A DNA stretch of 64,000 bases, from contig CAWJKP010000001.1 of NCBI GenBank assembly GCA_963843465.1, positions 372,001 to 436,000 on the forward strand. Direction: 5' to 3'. The position numbers and the translations under genes were made by a program. The DNA comes from CAWJKP01 sp963843465 (GTDB lineage: Bacteria; Planctomycetota; Planctomycetia; Pirellulales; Thermoguttaceae). Every line of letters begins with the position of its first letter. Positions within the stretch are counted from its first letter, which is position 1. Under the pieces are notes generated by a model that had not been told where the DNA came from, did no database searches, and saw only the letters and a program-made list of their open reading frames with translations. Below, piece by piece: positions 10,718-21,512 of this stretch.

Positions 10718-12805
10718 CATTGCTGCTCTGCGGCGTTAGCGACAAACCCCTGAGCCGCCAGGATCTAGACAAGTTGCGCGCCTTGAAGACCAGTTTTCCG
10801 CCCCTGGTCTGGGATGGCAAGTTGCATACCTCGATCAAGCCGGGGCGCGTGGAACGTCCCGATGAGGACATTCGAGGAGGCGGCGTTTCTGGCGGAATCG
10901 GCCGGCCATCAGGCCCCGCCGGACCAGGGGAAACCGCTGGCGCGCAAGCGATGGATCGAGGCAGAACAATACTCGCGAGCCGTGGTGCGCGGATCCGCAG
11001 AGGGAGTTCCGGTGGACTTGGTCCGGCTTCGCGCCCGTTGTCTTGCGGCGGTCAATCAAAAGAACGAAGCAGTTGCAGAACTGAAGACATTGCTGACATT
11101 CCGCCCTCCCGGAAATCCGCTCCGCGGCGTGCTTTGGGCGGAAATTGCGCGGATCGAAGACGAGTCGCGCCAATACGACAAGGAAATCCAGGCATGGCAG
11201 CAGTCGTTGGGCGCGCGTCCGCCTCCCGGCGGTCGCCTCGCACCGAGAGAACCGCTGGCGGCCGCGAAGGCGCTCGGCGAGGAGGCGCAGTGTCGCTGTC
11301 AACTGGGACAAGTCCTGTGCAAGGCAGGACGCCTTGGAGAAGCGCGCCGAGAATTCGAACAGTGTGCCGCTCAATATACCAGCGCGATCGATCTCCTCGC
11401 CCCAAAAGCGATCCCATTCGGGGAAGCGGATGAAGCCGAAGCCGAGCGGGCCATCCTGCTCCAGGGCCGAATCGAAGCGGCCGAGTGCAATCCGGCTTCT
11501 CCAGCCGAGCAATCGACCACTTTGCTGAAGGACTCCGTTGACTTGTACCGAGTGCTCTCGCATCTCCTCTTGGAAGATGACCCCCCACTTCCTCTGCTCG
11601 AAGTAAGCCTGGGTTCGCGCCATCTCCCGCGCGCGACTTTGTCGCGGCACGACCCTATCTCGAGTCCGCAATGCGGTACTACCGGAACTGCCAGCCGCCC
11701 GATCCCCTTCGGCTCACCCAAGTTGCCAATTGGTGCTCTGAAATGGAACGGGCGGAGGGCTCACTCGTCAAGGCTCAATCTTATCTGGACGAGGCGTCGC
11801 GTCTCTACGAGCGCATCGCAAATAAGCCGCTGGGGCTATATATTCGGCTGAATCAGGGCCGCTTGGCCGCGGCGTCGGGCAACTACGCCGCGGCTTTTCA
11901 GAAGTTCGATGAAGTGATTGCCGGCGGATCGGCCCTGCCTGTGTCAGCTTCCATTTGAGACATTGCTAACCAAGGAAAATGGCAGGGAGTTCTTCATCGA
12001 CGAGCTTCGGCCCATGACAATTGCCTATGCGCCGTCGCTGATGGTTCTCGAGGCACTGAAAAACAGGCCGAGCGTGGTCTCGCGTCCTGCAGTCAGACTG
12101 CTCAGCGTCGCATGTCCGGATTTTACGAATATTACGCGCAAGTCTGGCGCCGTTGCAACTCGCTATCTCGACATTCTTCGCGCCGATGGCCTGGCTACCC
12201 TGCCCGGCACGAGAACTGAATCCGATCGGATCGCGGAGGTTCTTGGCTGATCTCGTGTCAGGCAACTGTTAGGACTTGCGGCAACCGAGGGTGGGTTACG
12301 GAAGGAGTTGAGCAACGCTTGCCCGATGTTTCTTCATTTGGCAACACATGGCATCGCATCCTCGGATGCCGTGTCCGGGGAATCTGCTTTGGCGCTAGCG
12401 GCGACGGCAAATCGCCCCGCGAACCGTGATGATGACGGATTTCTTGAAGTATCGGAGATTTACGAATTACCTTTGGCTGGGTGTGAATTAGCGGTCCTCA
12501 GCGCTTGCAGCACCAACATTGGCGCCCAGCATTCGCAGGAAATGGGTTCCACGGTCACACGGGCTTTTCTGGGGGCTGGTACCAGGCGAGTTATTGCCAG
12601 CCAATGGCCGGTCAAGGACGAGGCGACGGCGCAACTCATGGCCCAATTCTTCGGGGAAATCGCTGCGAGCCTGCGATCGGGAAGCAAATGCAATTACAGC
12701 GTAGCTCTGCAAAAGGCGCGAGATAGCGTAAGGAAGCGACCTGACGGCAAGTGGGCGAGTCCTGTTTACTGGGCGCCGTTTGTCTTGATCGGGCCTGAGA
12801 TCTGA
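10691..12805 (+). pseudogene. TPR-CHAT (caspase-like) protein, broken into several frames
   Basis: From about 10860 to 11570 one frame encodes TPR-like helices (RARCLAAVNQKNEAVAELKT, RCQLGQVLCKAGRLGEARRE). A second frame, 11671-11930, continues with EMERAEGSLVKAQSYLDEAS and LNQGRLAAASGNYAAAFQKF. A third, 11940-12250, starts the CHAT domain with LPFETLL and IAYAPSLMVLEAL. After a further shift near 12250 the last frame (12260-12805) holds the CHAT core. It includes the candidate catalytic His in FLHLATHG (codon at 12347) and Cys in LSACSTNIG (codon at 12506), and ends with WASPVYWAPFVLIG. CHAT proteins are caspase-like proteases, often tied to kinases or TPR sensors. At least three frame changes make expression as one chain impossible in this sequence. 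Confidence 0.7.
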
Positions 12806-13021
12806 AGGATTGCAGAGCTCGTATGGTCAACAAAGTCAAACCAGGGCCAATCGCTTTGAGCGTCTGGAGTTGCAGGCACCGTTGGACCCGAATCACGGAC
12901 TAAGGCGAGGCTCGGTGGCCTAGACGGACCGAGACTGGCAGGGCCATGTCCCAGGAAGGGACGGGTGACTCGGCATCATCGCGCGTATTGCTAGGCCGCG
13001 TTCAAGGAGTTCGGGCCTCAT

Positions 13022-13405
13022 TCAGGCGGCCTTGCGAGAGTAGTACCGCAGCATTCCTCCCAGCCGTTCCCGACACTGGATCTCGCCGTCCGTCCGCCCC
13101 ACCTCTTCGGCCGGTAAAATGATCTTGTTGTCCAGCCCCTGATGATTGCGCTCTTGGTGATAATGAACCAGGTACTCCCGCACGGCGTTTCGCAACGAAC
13201 CCGCGCCAAAGAAGATCATCCTCAGGAGACATTCTTCCTTGATCGATCTCATGAATCGCTCCACGTGGGGCGTCAGGTTCGGCGATCGAGGCGGCAGACG
13301 GACCGGGTTGACCCCCGCTTTCTCCAGAAGCGTACGGAATTCCTCGCAGAACTTCTCGTCCCGGTCCATCAGCACATAGCGGAGGCCTCGCAGGAAGCCG
13401 TCAGC
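13022..13405 (-). mobile_element. Transposase remnant, DDE integrase core (C-terminal part)
   Basis: The minus frame from about 13405 to the stop at 13022 encodes DGFLRGLRYVLMDRDEKF, then RLPPRSPNLTPHVERFMRSI and YHQERNHQGLDN. This is the rve integrase core of IS3/IS481-like transposases with the second Asp (MDRD) and the final Glu region (ERFMRSIKEE). The N-terminal half, including the first catalytic Asp, is absent. At the 13400 boundary the sequence switches to a plus-strand GAF domain, so the insertion seems to have truncated the histidine kinase gene. A related fragment lies at 35598-35790. I see no terminal inverted repeats. Confidence 0.75.
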
Positions 13406-16400
13406 GATCCCGGCTGGGGCGCTTGCCGGATGGAGAGTTCTGCGGGCTACCACAAGCCGCCCACAAGCATGAAAATCCACGGCATCTATGGCCGGGTAAT
13501 TCAGGACAACAAGGGCTTCTTTACCAACGATCCTGCGTCCCACCCGGACAGCATTGGCTTGGCGGAAGGGCATCCGCCCCTGACGGCATTTCTGGGCGTT
13601 CCGCTGGTACATCACGGAAAGACGATCGGCGTCGTGGGACTGGGCAACCGGAAGGGCGGCTACCGGAGCGAGGATTTGGAGGCCCTTGAGTCGCTGAGTG
13701 TGGCCATCGTCCAGGCCATCATGCGCAAGCGCGCCGAGGATGCGTTGCGGGACCTGAACGCCCAACTGGAGTATCGCGTCCAGCAGCGCACGGCGGAGGT
13801 GCGCGTCGCCTCGCTCTACGCCCGCAGCTTGATCGAGGCCAGCCGCATAACTGGGAATGGAAGCTCCCAAACGGCTGAACGTTTGACATCTACAACTTCC
13901 CGTTCACCGATGTGGACGGTTCGCCCATGATTCTGGAGATGGACATCGACATCACCGAGCGCAGGAACGCTGAAACGGCGCTCAAGGAGGCCAACGAGGG
14001 GCTCAAACAGCGCACGGCCGAATTGGCCGCCGCCAACCGCGAGCTTGAGGCGTTCAGCTACACGGTGTCCCACGACCTACGCGCGCCGTTGCGACACATC
14101 ACGAGTTTCGTTGCGTTGTTGAACGAGGAGGCCCAGCCGAGCCTGAATGAGCAGTGCCGCCACTACACGGAGAACATCTCCGAGGCCGCTGGGCATGTTC
14201 TCAACACACTACAAGACGCCGCATCGGCCGGACGACCGCGCGCTGCGGCTGCTGGACCTGTTCGCCCGCCAGACGGCCGATATTATCGAGCAAGCGCAAG
14301 CCGAAGGGGAACTTCGGCAGGCTAAAGCCGCCGCCGAAGCAGCCAATGAGGCGAAGAGCCAGTTCCTGGCGAATATGAGTCACGAACTGCGCACGCCCAT
14401 GAACGCCATCCTGGGAATGATCGATGTGGCACTGCCGAGGGCGATCGGCCCGACCGTCCGTGACTGCCTGGAGACCGCGAAGGGATCGGCAGACCTCCTT
14501 TTGACCCTTCTGAACGACCTGCTGGACTCTGCCAAAATTGAGTCGGGGAAGCTGGAGTTGGAGTCGGCTCCGTTCATCCTGCGGCGGATGTTGGACCAGA
14601 TTACGCGCGTGCTTGCAGTCCGGGCAAGCGAAAAGGGGCTTGCTTTCTACTGCCGCGTGCCCGACGAGGCGCCCGATGTGGTGGCGGGCGACCGCATGCG
14701 ATTGCAGCAAGTCCTGCTCAATCTGGCTGGCAATGCGATCAAATTCACTGAGCGTGGCGAAGTGGAAATGAATCTTCGCACTCTGTCGCAGAACGACGAG
14801 ACCCACCTGGAATTCGCTGTACGAGATACCGGAATCGGGATTCCGCCTGCGGGTCTGGAGCGGCTCTTCCAGCCCTTCTCACAGTTCGACGCTTCGACGG
14901 CTCGCCGATTCGGCGGGACCGGCCTCGGACTGTCCATCTCGAAGAGCCTGGTGGAGATGATGGGCGGGCGCATCTGGGCCGAAAGCGAGAATGGGCAAGG
15001 GCAGCACGTTCCACTTCACCGTCCGGCTGCCTTTGGCGAAGGAACTCCCTTCGGACTTCGAGGCCCCTACCGCTGTGTCCGCGGTGCCCTGCGCCCAACT
15101 GCGAGTCCTGTTGGTGGAAGACAACCCCGCCAATCAGAAGTTGGCTACCTACATCTTGAAGGACCGTGGCCATGTTGTAGAGATTGCCGGAGACGGCCAA
15201 GAGGCAATCTACTTGACCCAGCAGAACCGCTATGACGTGATCCTGATGGACGTGCAAATGCCGGGAATGAACGGCTTGGAGGCGACGGCTGCAATCCGCA
15301 AGCGCGACGACGGCGGGCGGCGGGTGCCAATCATCGCCATGACGGCCCACGCGATGAAGGGCGACCGCGAGCAGTGTCTTGCGGCGGGAATGGATGCCTA
15401 CCTGTCCAAGCCCATTGACGGCCATGAAATGATTGCGATCGTGGAGACCCTGGCTGCCGGTTCGCCCTCGGTGGCAGCCGGTGCAGGTTCATCGCCAGCC
15501 ACGCCGCCCCAGGCCACAGAATCTCCGGCTGTGGCTGTCGTGGAGTCTGAGTGGGCTATGAAGCGGCACAAGGCAGAGGAGCGTTTGCGCACGGGCAAAG
15601 CCCGAGTGGCATTGGCCGTATCCGAAGCGGACTCTCGCGCGTTGATCCACGAGTTGGAGGTGCAGCAGATCGAGCTGGAGATGCAGAACGAGGAACTCCA
15701 GCGCGCCCAGGCAGCGGCCGAGGAGGCGTCGGCCAGATATGGCGACCTGTTCGATTTCGCCCCGGTTGCGTATTTTCTGTGGGATCACCAGGGGCGGATT
15801 CTGGAGGTCAACCTGGCCGGGGCTGCCCTGCTGGGTTGGGACCGCGCTATGGTGGTCCACAAGCGGTTTGGCCAATTCGTGGCGCCGGACGACCGCGCCG
15901 GGTTCGCCGATTTCTGCGCGGGTGCCGGCGACCGACATCAAGCAGACCTGTGAGGTCAAGATTCTGAAGGGCTCGCAGGCGGTCGTTGCGTTGGTCGAGG
16001 GCATAGCCACCCAGGACCGCCAGCGGCAAGAGAGACTCTGCCGCGCGGCGGTCATCGACATAAGCCAACAGAAGCACGCCGGTGAGTCTGCCGCAGGCAA
16101 CCCCGCTGAGAGCGAGTTCCTGGCCAACATGAGCCAGGAGATCCGCACGCCCGTGACGGCGACCACCTCGGCGGCAATTGTCTTCGATCCCGAGTTGGCT
16201 GTGAAGCAGTGCTTCAATAATCCCAAGATGGTCCGGGAGATGATCCAGTGCTTCTTCGACGAAGTGGACAACTTGTTCCCGCAGATGCGTGCGGCCCTGG
16301 GGAAAGGCCACCTTGAGGAAGTCGGGCGACTAGGACACCGAATGAAAGGAACGGTGGTCTATCTTGGGGCACAACCAGCCAAGGAAGCCGCACTGCGCGT

Positions 16401-16545
16401 GGAGCGTTTCTGCAAGTCGAGCGGCGGTACTCCATCCGAAGCAGAGGAAGCCATCGACGGGCTTGAGCACGAGTGCATCGTGTTGAAAGCCGCATTGATC
16501 GAGCATCCGTTGGCAAACGAGCCGACGCAGGGCGATTCTCATTAA
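13406..16545 (+). pseudogene. Hybrid sensor histidine kinase (GAF, HisKA, HATPase, receiver, PAS, HPt), rearranged
   Basis: Several plus frames together encode a multidomain sensor. GAF: AFLGVPLVHHGKTIGVVGLG (13580-13640). Then a coiled coil (EDALRDLNAQLEYRVQQRTA). First dimerisation domain: FSYTVSHDLRAPLRHIT (14060). After a break, a GAF tail. Second HisKA: FLANMSHELRTPMNAILGM (14370). ATPase: N box NLAGNAIKFTE, G1 DTGIGIPP, G2 GTGLGLSIS. Receiver with phospho-Asp: YDVILMDVQMPGMNGLEA (15230). Coiled coil and PAS (FDFAPVAYFLWDHQGRI). A third HisKA start (FLANMSQEIRTPV) joined directly to a phosphotransfer domain with GHRMKGTVVYLGA (16335). Frames change near 13870, 14215, 14990 and 15915, and the domain order implies internal deletions. 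The 5' end is cut by the transposase remnant. Signalling residues survive, but no single product can be made from this sequence. Confidence 0.75.
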
Positions 16546-16613
16546 CTCAACCGTATTTCGGTACATGCCGCAAAAGGACCCTTTTCTCGGAATGACGGCG
16601 ACGCAGCCAACTC

Positions 16614-16671
16614 GCGTCGGTCACCCCAGACCTCCGCAGCGAAGGTCATTTCCAGCACGCGTCAGCGTGCC
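16614..16671. repeat. Dispersed REP-like repeat, copy A
   Basis: This 58-base stretch matches 47358-47414 almost throughout (cgtcggtcacc, then acctccgcagcgaaggtcat, then the hairpin). Its 3' part is a hairpin with arms gcacgc and gcgtgc (16655-16660 and 16665-16670) around gtca. A third, shorter copy is at 37140-37171. All three copies are intergenic. Confidence 0.6.
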
Positions 16672-16674
16672 GCA

Positions 16675-16787
16675 CGAATGGCACTAGCTTAAGGAAGGCG
16701 ACGACAAGCGGTTGAAGCTAGCTTCGGGTGATATCGCAAGCGGTTGTAGTCTGGCAGAAAACTCCATGCTTAAGCTAGTACCATTCG
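16675..16787. repeat. 113-bp palindromic MITE-like element
   Basis: The ends are 19-base inverted repeats: cgaatggcactagcttaag at 16675-16693 and its reverse complement at 16769-16787 with one mismatch. About 75 bases lie between and encode nothing recognisable. It sits between the histidine kinase and propeller genes. No transposase is inside, so any mobility would need a factor supplied in trans. Confidence 0.6.
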
Positions 16788-16865
16788 TCACATCGACCGA
16801 TGCAACCGTAATCCCCGCTGGTAAATACCTTTGAACAGAAATGGTGTCTAGTCTCACTCTGTCGC

Positions 16866-18124
16866 CTACTTGTTGCCGAGCAGCCGGAAGCCAATTTGGT
16901 CCGATCCGCCACCTTCGGGAATGTGCTTTTCGTAAGCGACCAGCAACCTCCCCTCGCCGTCCGAGGCCAGCGCCGGCCGGGTCTCTTCGGCGTCGCTAGC
17001 GGCCACCGGCACGCCGGCCGGATCGAGCGATTTGATGCCGTCGACGCGGGCGGCGATCACGTCGCAGTTCAGAAAATTGGTCATCTTCTCGCCGCCGAGA
17101 TGGTAACGCTGCCAGACGACGACCGATTGTTTCCCGTCCCACGCACTGGCGCTGGCGCCCCACGGCCATGTGGCCATCTTGCTCTTATCGCGTCCCATGT
17201 CGAGCCAGTTGGGCAAACGGCTCTGGGGATAATCCTCTTTGATCGCATTCGCCGGTTTGCCTTCGAGGTTGACGAAGGCTGCCCGCATGGCCCCCGGGCC
17301 GCCCCAACCCCAGGGATCTGGTGGGGAGCGGTGGCTTACGACCAGCCAGCCCTTTTGCGGCACGGCCGAGATTGAGAAGCAGGCGGCCTTGGTCCCGCCG
17401 AGCACGGCAATCGGCTTGCCGGTCGGGCGACCGTTGGTATCCAGCACGACGCCGCGGACCTCGCCGGCCCAGAACCCGGCACCTCCGCAAACCACCAGGT
17501 AGTTCTTGCCGTTCCAAGCGACTTTAGGCTGTGGCGTGGCGCCGGTCTCAACGGTCTCAGCGACTCTGCCGCCGGCGGCGACAAGCGTTGCGAAGCCGCG
17601 GTAACTGGTCTCTTCGCCCACGAGCCCCTGCCAGACCACCAGGAAGTTCCGCCCGTCGGATGCCACGTCGGGCAGGGCCTGCGTCCGCGGCCCGACGGCC
17701 ACGGCGATCGGCCGCTCGTTCAGCACCCGGCCGTCCGCGCTGACACGAGCGGCCAGCACATCGCAATCATTGCCGTTGAAGTCTTGCCAGGCCACCAGGA
17801 ACACCCCGCCACCGAACGCGACGCGCGGGCGCTCCTGCTGGCCCGGGCTGGTGGGCGCGATTGGAATGCCGTTGGGGTCGAGCAGCTTTCCGTCGACGGA
17901 GATCCGGGCGGCGAAGATACGGGGCTTGCCGCCCTTGCCGATCCATCCCTCGCGCCAGACAACCACGTAAACCTGCTGGCCAAAGGCGACCGCGGGTGTC
18001 GCTTGAGTACCGCGGAAAGGCCGGGGCGCCGACGGCATGAGTTGCTCGTTGCCAACCGTCAGATTCTGGGCCGGCGCAAGGTGGCCCACGCAAGGATCGG
18101 CAAAGCGAAGAAGATGCGACTCAT
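16866..18124 (-). CDS. Secreted beta-propeller-like repeat protein (frameshift in signal peptide)
   Basis: The true start is ATG at 18124 (MSRIFFALPILAW), with a strong ribosome site GGAAGGAGGTG. That frame stops after 21 codons, and the mature protein lies in a frame that opens at VGHLAPAQNLTVG, so a one-base frameshift falls near 18078. The mature part, about 400 residues, repeats a unit of the form VAFGGGVFLVAWQDFNGN, DGRNFLVVWQGLVGEETSYR and WDGKQSVVVWQRYHL, each followed by an A-A-R-V/I-S-x-D-G strand. This is typical of a secreted multi-blade propeller. No catalytic signature is visible. The start overlaps the stop of the upstream NHL-repeat gene (ATGA), so the two are probably co-translated. 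Confidence 0.65.
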
Positions 18125-19384
18125 GGTTTCACCTCCTTCCGGTTGTAAATCCGCCAGACGCCGTTGGGCTCGCCCGAGCACGACGTGTAGACTCGGCCCT
18201 GAAAATCGACGGCAATGACGGCGTTCCAGTTGAAGGTTGCTTTCTCGGCCGGCGTCCCCAGGCCGTCCTTGGCCCATTTGTTGTCCGGCTTTGCGCCGAC
18301 CACGGTCCGTACCTCGCCACCGCGGAGCCAGCGCAGCCGGCTTTCGTCCGGTCCGCCGCACCACACGGCCTTGTAGATCGGGTCGTAGCAGACGTAGGCG
18401 CAGCCCGAATTGAAGCTGGCCCACGTCAAAGCCGGCCCGTCGCTGTTGCGGTTGTAGCGGCGCTGCTGCACATTTAGCTTCGGGTTCCCCTGAATCGGTT
18501 TGGGCATGCCAGCAACCGTACTCACTGCGTCGTGAGCAAGGTCGATCTTCCGCAGGCAGAAGTTCCAATGATCCGAAAGGTACAACACGTCGTCGTTGTC
18601 GCCGAGGCAGATGTTGCCCCCCAACCCTATTAGGCTGAATGCGGCGTCGGCCAGGGGGCCGTCGATTCGCCGACCGCTGCGGACGTTCTTGTTCAAGGTG
18701 GTCACCTGACCCCCTTCGATCTTACGCAGCCGCTCGTTGTAGTCGAGGACAATGATCGTGCCGCGGCTGTTGACGACGACGTTATCAATGCGGGTAAAAG
18801 TGGCCTGCGCAGGGCCCGTCGTCGTAGCCGCTTCTGCCGGGCGTGCCCGCAACCACTTCGGCTTCGTAAGTGCCATCGGGCTGCTTGCTCAGCCGGCGAA
18901 CGCAGTTTGGCCCGCTGGTGTAGACCTGTCGGTCGGCCGGGCTGTAGGCCATGACAGCGGCCGTGACCTGGCCGGTCGTGCCCGCGATTCCGGAGAGGCT
19001 TACAAGCTGCAAGGTGCCGTCGCTGTCAACCTCGGCCAAGCCGCCGGAGAAGGGGAGCAGGACGCGGCCGTCAGGCAGCGGGCAGGCACCACAGCGGCCC
19101 AATCCGCCGACCTCACGGGCTGGCCCTGGGAAGAACTCTGGCCCGGCCGTACTGTTTCCCGCAAAACGGTCCACCACCCAGTCGCCAGCGGAGTCGTCCG
19201 GAAGAATCTCGGCCATGATCTCGTCCGAGGCGGCTTGCCCCCCGGTCGTTCCCGTCTTGGCTCCCTCGCCAGATTTGCCTTTGGGCTTGACTTTGTCCGG
19301 CCGCTCGGCCGACAGACCGACCGCTGCCCACAACATGATCGCGGAGATCACACCGACCGTCGCCACTGGCAATCGCGTCTTCAT
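18121..19384 (-). CDS. Secreted NHL-repeat protein (frameshifted)
   Basis: The start is ATG at 19384 (MKTRLPVATVGVISAIML) with a clear signal peptide. The first frame runs to about 18815 (AEVVAGTPGRSGYDDGP). The protein then continues in another frame with AQATFTRIDNVVVNSRGTII and LDYNERLRKIEGGQV, ending at the stop at 18121. The break falls in a GGGCCC context. The combined product, about 420 residues, has NHL-type six-bladed propeller repeats (VAGTPGRSGYDDGPAQATF is a characteristic NHL unit) and YLSDHWNFCLRKIDL. Such proteins bind ligands or partners outside the cell; no activity can be assigned. Its stop overlaps the start of the next propeller gene. Confidence 0.65.
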
Positions 19385-19644
19385 CGTCAGGCCTTTCTGT
19401 TTCTTGGATCCAATCTCCGAAGGATCATTTTACAGCCTGCAAGTGAATTTGGCACCAACGCGCTTCTGTCACCCCCCGCCTCCGCGCAAACACCATCAGA
19501 AGGGGTTCAGCCAGAAACCCTTCGTTTCCCGGGACGATCAGCCCATCCTGCGACCCTGAGGCAATCTCCGCACCTCCCGCAGCCTCGACGTGCCATCTCG
19601 ACCGACAAAGCGCCAAATACCCGCAAAAAGCGCGGTTCTTGAAC

Positions 19645-19863
19645 AAGGCCAGTACCCCATCGCCAGCCGCTGGGAACAGACCGGCGACGTGCTGCACAAG
19701 GCCATACTGCGGCTGCATCGGGCCCTGGGTGAGGTCCAGCCAGGCTCGCCCAAGGAGTTCCTGATGCTGGCGACGGTCCAGGCCCACCGGCAACTGATCG
19801 ACCTGGCCTCGCACTTCGGCGGCCTCAAGGGCTTGGACGCCATTACGCCACCGTCCAAACCAT
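19645..19863 (+). pseudogene. ECF sigma factor fragment (region 2)
   Basis: The plus frame reads YPIASRWEQTGDVLHKAILR, then LHRALGEVQPGSPKEFLMLA and HRQLIDLASHFGG. This is the region 2 core of planctomycete ECF sigma factors (compare the common D-V-L-x-x-A-L-x-R-L pattern). The start and region 4 are missing, and the frame stops at 19863. It is a remnant with no partner gene nearby. Confidence 0.55.
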
Positions 19864-19937
19864 GACGATGCGTTACCTGGAGGGCTGGCGGGCTGTCAGT
19901 GCTATTGCGGCTGAGGGCCATGAAGATCATCGAGATT

Positions 19938-20108
19938 CTATTTTTGAAAATAGAAAGTTGGCCACGGTGCCGGCTGTGGAAGCTCAGTGTGCTTAAGCAG
20001 CAAGCCATGCTCCCATAGCCCGTCGATCCGTCGGTCGGCGAAGCTGGCGGCCAGATCGGCCAGGAGTGCGTTGCGAGGCTCGTTGTGGTAGGGGATGGCA
20101 ATACGCAT
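19938..20108 (-). CDS. Small hypothetical protein or fragment
   Basis: An ATG at 20108 opens a 56-codon frame beginning MRIAIPYHNEPRNALLADLA and ending at a TAG at 19938. Composition is protein-like (charged and hydrophobic residues alternate as in helices, with DRRIDGLWEHGLLLKH), but I see no ribosome site and the frame continues upstream without a stop. It may be the tail of a decayed gene. Family not recognised. Confidence 0.3.
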   Translation of the reverse strand: MRIAIPYHNEPRNALLADLAASFADRRIDGLWEHGLLLKHTELPQPAPWPTFYFQK

Positions 20109-20205
20109 GACATGATGGGACGTGAGCGACCCGAACGTTGAAGCTCAGCGGACGACACAATCGCAGCTTTTGACGATCCGCTGGAGCGGTCCGTTGGGCA
20201 CCTGA

Positions 20206-20988
20206 TTACTTCGCGAGTATCCACGTCGCAGTTTGGGAGACAACCTCACGCTCGATCCCATTGAATCCATGATAAGCAAAAGCCTCGCAAGGATCGCCGC
20301 GATTCTCGCCACCCTTGAATGATAACAATCGCTTCTTTGGGACGTTGCCAAGTTTTCCCATCAGGCGGGGAACATCGTTAAACGAGCAGTGGCTGCAGCC
20401 GTCCTGTTCGTGGTGAACCACGAGAACAGGGATACGCAGTCTGCCGAGCGGCATAGCGGGGACCGGGCGCCCCTTGTCGTCAGTGAGGATTGTGGAACTC
20501 AACACCAAGCCGTCAGGGCCGGTAAGCTCGGTGGCGACATACGCGGCGGACTGCGTTCCCCGGCTCGTGCCGACCAGCCAGACAGGCACTTTAGTCTGCT
20601 CGCGTATCCAGGCGATGACTGCCCTAATGTCCGCTACATGCTCGGGCCGCTGGCGAAAGCCAGCAAGGTAGGGTGGGCCCTGACGATCTGACGGCGCGTC
20701 AACCACAGCCACAAGCAAACCCTGCTCCGCAAAAAGCTGGCTGCTCCGCACAAGAAAGTTACCCTTGCCCCACTGGAACGAGCCGTTCGGCAAGATTCGT
20801 AGGCCGCCATGACCCCCAGGAAACAGGATGGCAGCCGCTTTTGGAGCCTGCGGGGACAGCACGAGCACTCTCTGCCAGACGCCTGGCCGTGTCGGAAGGT
20901 CTACGACTTTCGGAGCGATCTGACCATGGGCATGGGCGGTACATGCCAAGAATACCAGCCAAACCCAAATCTTCACTGCTCTACGCAC
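20206..20988 (-). CDS. Secreted alpha/beta hydrolase (dienelactone-hydrolase-like)
   Basis: The start is GTG at 20988 (VRRAVKIWVWLVFLACTAHA), about 5 bases after AGGGGAA. The longer open frame upstream has no ribosome site. A signal peptide ends near AHG. The roughly 235-residue mature protein has the oxyanion-side loop AAILFPGGHGGLRI, the nucleophile elbow WLVGTSRGTQSAAYV (Ser in GTSRG), a candidate acid in LVVHHEQDG and a late His in AFAYHGFNGIE. These fit the alpha/beta-hydrolase order Ser, Asp, His. The substrate is unknown. The gene is divergent from the polyketide locus and may be independent of it, although hydrolases of this fold often edit or release assembly-line products. Confidence 0.7.
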   Translation of the reverse strand: MRRAVKIWVWLVFLACTAHAHGQIAPKVVDLPTRPGVWQRVLVLSPQAPKAAAILFPGGHGGLRILPNGSFQWGKGNFLVRSSQLFAEQGLLVAVVDAPSDRQGPPYLAGFRQRPEHVADIRAVIAWIREQTKVPVWLVGTSRGTQSAAYVATELTGPDGLVLSSTILTDDKGRPVPAMPLGRLRIPVLVVHHEQDGCSHCSFNDVPRLMGKLGNVPKKRLLSFKGGENRGDPCEAFAYHGFNGIEREVVSQTATWILAK

Positions 20989-21512
20989 GTGAATTCCCCT
21001 TTGAATTCGTACGTCTTGGTGGACTTGGGCACCTCCCACTTGTCGAGAATGGTGAACTGGCGAATTCTGCGTCGTCAGACCCTTTTGGACAAGCAGGTGT
21101 TTCAGGGGCCCCAGGTTGGTCCCCGCCCTGAACGAGTCGATATCATGCGACCGACGAGTCAAGGAACGCGCGTCGGTCAGCCGAGAGGCGGCGGAGCCGT
21201 CGATTGCGGGCCATCCGCAGGTCGTCGGGCCAGCGGTGGAACCGCAGATTGCGCTGCACTGCGAGGCAAATCCTTCATGGAGTCCGCGGTCTTGACGCAT
21301 AGCCATCTCGCCTGCTCCTCACCGTCGCATCGCTGTGGAAGCTTTGCGAGTAAATTCCTGTCGCCGCCGCCAATTTTCCGATGCGGATGGGGAGGAAACC
21401 CGTAACGGCAACCGTCTTTCTCCGGATTGTTCGCCGGCTGGCCGGCTCTAAAATCTTTGATATTACGTGGTTCTCGGGGGGAAAGCGCATCTTGCACGGC
21501 CAGCGGCTTTTC
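20989..21512. promoter_or_regulatory. Divergent region upstream of the polyketide locus
   Basis: About 520 bases between the hydrolase start and the likely start of the acyl-AMP ligase. The frames on both strands look like chance or antisense readings. The promoter of the biosynthetic operon should lie here, but no clear consensus is visible. Confidence 0.3.
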
